This document shows, in pieces, positions 61,140-64,000 of a stretch of 64,000 bases of DNA. Both the position numbers and the translations under genes were made by a program. The notes under the pieces were generated by a model, which did not search any database, had not been told where the DNA came from, and saw only the letters and a program-made list of their open reading frames with translations. The DNA is from Puffinus mauretanicus (lineage: Eukaryota; Chordata; Aves; Procellariiformes; Procellariidae). Every line of letters starts with the position of its first letter. Positions within the stretch are counted from its first letter, which is position 1. The stretch spans positions 496,001 through 560,000 of the forward strand of contig JAJKFH010001548.1 in assembly GCA_023333565.1 (NCBI GenBank), in the 5' to 3' direction.

Positions 61140-61560
61140 AGCCAACATTGAAGCCGTTTGGTATTCTGCCCCCATGACTTTTCAGAGAGGGATTACGAAG
61201 TCTTTGAGGCGTTACTAGGTGCTAAAGTTATAATGAATAACGTTTTAATTAAACTTGTGGTCCCTAAAAAAATACCTCAGTGAAAGATTGGAGAAACTAC
61301 TGCAGAGGAAATATCTCCTGTACAAAGAGCAAGGCTGTGTGAAAGCAGTAATGGGTCTAGCAGAAGTTCTCTCCGTTGGATATAAAGTGAGAAAAGATGT
61401 CTTAATTGCTAATCCAGAGAAATTCGGAGCAATAGCCGAAATGTCCCCTCCCCAGCGCGAAGCAGATCTGCAGAGGATTCTTGGAAAGATTAATCATGGG
61501 ACAAATTCATTATAAACATATAGGTGAACCCAAAGACTTGGGGCGCTTCACAAGGCTCCT
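61140..61560 (+). other. AT-rich island with an 86-codon open frame, unknown
   Basis: The frame 61255-61515 starts at ATG? no clear start context and ends TAA. It encodes a Lys/Leu/Glu-rich, mostly helical-looking chain including KKYLSERLEKLLQRKYLLYK and ending HGTNSL. The whole 420-bp block is much less GC-rich than its flanks and non-repetitive. I do not recognise the protein. It could be a small exon, a decayed coding remnant, or a conserved noncoding element that happens to be open. Coding status is undecided. Confidence 0.2.
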
Positions 61561-64000
61561 CTGGAAAAGGGATTTTTAGCGGAGGGGAGGAAGCTGAAAA
61601 AGGCGTTTGAGCAGCTCCGAGCAGTGATTGCTCCTGGGCGACCACGCTGGTGGCTGCGCGGGGCTGGCCTGAAGGAAGGACAACGATGGCATTTCCTGGT
61701 CGCCGCGGCATTGCTGTTGCAGTGTGGGGACCATGCTGCCCTGAATGGGAGAGACCCTGCTGCAGGTCTCCATCCCGGGGGCTCGGGGCAGCAAAAGAGA
61801 AGCCAGCGGGGTTCAGGACTTGGGGAGCGGGTGGCTGCACAGCTGGCTGTGCCACCGCTCAGGAGAAGACTGCAGGGTGACTGCAGGGCTGTGAAACATC
61901 CCTTGCAACAAGACAAAAGACCCTCGTCTCTGCTGTCCCGTGCAAGGGAGGGCATGTCGCTGCAGGACCCAGGCTGCTGGCATGGCAGCGTGCCACGCGT
62001 GCGCACCTCCATTGGGTGCAGCGCCGGGGGCTGTGCCGGGGGGGAGAGGGCAGCAGGGAGAGGGGCAGGGAAACTCCGGTGGGGAACCTGCCGGGGCATA
62101 GGGCCATGAGCCCCGCAGAGCTTTGAGGGGCATTTCTGTGGCAGTGGTAGCGGCCGGCAAGAAGCTGCAGTCCCCGTGGGAGTGCAGTGGGTCCTAGTGG
62201 TTCCCTCCTTCCCGAGTCGGGTGCTCCCTCCTGCAGCCCCATATTCCAGGCTGGTTTCCCACCGCAGGCTGTGCTGCAGCCCCCAGCAGAAGCGCGAGCC
62301 ATGGCAGCGCCGCTGGCAGCAAGAGCTGGCATGGTGGCCGGCGAGCTCGGGGCAGAGCAACCCACAGCATTTTGGCATCCGCTCCCGGACTCAGCCCGGA
62401 GTCCCAGCAGGGCCCCAGGCGGTGGGAAAGGGGGAGCAGAGCACAGAGAGCAGCTTCACCCCATCCACGGGGCTCGGGGCTCTGTGCCCCAGCTGCAAGC
62501 CCACCCACCTTTGGTGGCAACCCATCCTTTTTGCTGGGATTTCAGTTGACAGTGCAGCTGTGGGTGCGTGGCAGCGCTTGCAACCCGGGGTTGCAGATTG
62601 GGGACCACCCGACCCCCAGGTGCCATGATCCTGCGGCAGGGCAGCGGGCAGCGCTGGCAGGATCCTGCCCCACCGACCCACTTGCTTGGCAGCGATGACC
62701 GGACACTGAAGCAGAGCCGGGCCGGGGTCTTGTTTTCCCATCTTCGCAGCGCTGCCGGCGGGGGGCCAGGGAAGCCCCCGGTGCCCTGAACCGTGTCTGG
62801 AAGCACTTGCACAGCCCCGGCTGGGAGGAGGCGGCCGGGCGCCCGAGAGGATGCGCGGGGCTGGGGAGGGAAGGGGCGATGAGCGGAGCAGCATGTGTGG
62901 TGGGGACGCACGATTTAGCGCAGCCGTCCTTCCTGCGCCGCTGCTGACAAGGCCCCGACCCGCGGGGGAGACCCGATGTCGGGGAGATTCATGCGGCTGC
63001 AAAGCCGATTAAACCGCCCGGCGCGGATGCGTGTGCTCGGTGAGCGGGGAAGCAGCCATGCCCTGGCCCCAGGCAGGCACCCGCGCAGGGCTCACGCGGG
63101 ACCAGGCTTATTTTGGTGCAGGGCTGTAGGACATTGGCACCACCGGACTTTGCTCCTGAACTGGGTGGATGCGGCAAGGGGGACACACAGTCCCTCTTGT
63201 CCTTGTGGCTCCTGGGACTCCGGTGCCCCGGAAAAATGCCCCTTGCTCAGGCACCTATGTGGATCTCCTGGTGATGCTGCCGCAGTACTCGTACCGCCCG
63301 ACACGTGAAGCCAGGATCGGGCCCCTCCAGGGCAGCTGATGAGCTTTGTGGGTTCGCACTTGTCTGACACGAGCCCGATGCGATCGCCTGGTGCCGAGCA
63401 AGCGGGACCTGCGGCCCCGGCAGCACCTTGCCACGGGGCAGCAATGGGGACAGCACCAGAAACCTCACCCGAGAGCTGTGTAAACGGGGGGGTGTATCCT
63501 GCAGCCCCAGCCTCGGGCACGTGGCAGCAGCCGCTTTCTCTGCCCTCTCAGGAGTCCCAGCCATTTTCTTAACTATTGCACTTCGGAAAAGCAGTTTGTT
63601 TCATGGGGCTGACGTTTGCAGCCAAGCGCTCAGAGCTGCAGCCGCTGCTCCCGGCAGGACAGGGCGTGCAAGAGCCCTTTGCGTAAGGGCACGGCGGGAG
63701 AGGGTCCCCACGGGGGGTCCCAGGAGAGGACCTGACTGAAGCGGGGGGGGGATGCTCCTGCTTTGAAGCGGCTCTGGGTGCAGGACAGTCCCTGCAGCGA
63801 TGTGCCAAGCGCTGCCCTCGTGCACTGACCCGGGGAGGCTGAGAGGAGCAGGCAAAGGTCTTGATCAAAGGTAGGTCACTCTTGTAAACACATCTGAAGC
63901 CACCCCTTCCCACAGAGCATCTGCTGGGTGATGTCTTTCAGGTGTCCCAGAAGTGCGTCTTGGGGGGATGTTCAAAGGGAGGGCGAGGGCTCCATGTGCA
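61561..64000. other. right-edge intergenic stretch, nothing recognised
   Basis: GC-rich sequence with overlapping open frames on both strands up to about 276 codons. None has a family signature, and composition alone explains them. Confidence 0.5.

Overview
The window is vertebrate nuclear DNA, almost certainly from a bird. Three things point there: a CR1 LINE with the avian-type 3' end (ATTCTATG-like octamers) at 41.25-41.8 kb, a solo endogenous-retrovirus LTR of a type I associate with bird genomes at 22.8-23.3 kb, and a widely spaced vertebrate gene with GT-AG introns and a CpG-island promoter. The DNA is GC-rich to the eye, with short AT-rich islands. There are no operons, bacterial signals or CRISPR arrays. 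The many open frames in GC-rich DNA are mostly chance.

The one protein-coding gene I can support is NALF2 (FAM155B) on the minus strand. It has three coding exons: exon 1 at 32212-32982, exon 2 at 8719-8890 and exon 3 at 7725-8137. Introns of about 23.3 kb and 581 bp separate them. All junctions are GT-AG and phases match (0, then 1), giving 451 residues. The product is an auxiliary subunit of the sodium-leak channel NALCN: an N-terminal hydrophobic segment, a cysteine-rich region spread over all three exons, a histidine-rich stretch and a conserved hydrophobic C-terminus. The human gene lies at Xq13.1 beside EDA, so EDA would be expected left of base 1, but nothing of EDA is visible here.

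Layout. 1-6.6 kb: 3' flank, with possible minus-strand poly(A) signals at 6649 and at the extreme left edge. 6.65-8.1 kb: possible 3' UTR and exon 3. 8.1-8.9 kb: intron 2 and exon 2. 8.9-32.2 kb: intron 1, holding the antisense solo LTR, old SINE/LINE remnants, minisatellites and AT-rich islands. 32.2-33.7 kb: exon 1 inside a strong CpG island, with a CGG run in the 5' UTR and YY1- and NRF1-like sites. 33.7-64 kb: upstream intergenic DNA with two adjoining CR1 pieces, a second CpG-rich block at 41.9-42.2 kb, a cluster of three unlike tandem repeats at 43.7-44.8 kb, and several AT-rich islands that could be conserved regulatory elements.

I found no convincing second protein-coding gene, no tRNA or rRNA gene, and no clearly new system. 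The best leads are the AT-rich island with an 86-codon frame at 61.14-61.56 kb, the 43.7-44.8 kb repeat cluster, the LTR that keeps a recognisable promoter inside NALF2 intron 1, and a palindromic homeodomain-like site at 36.9 kb.
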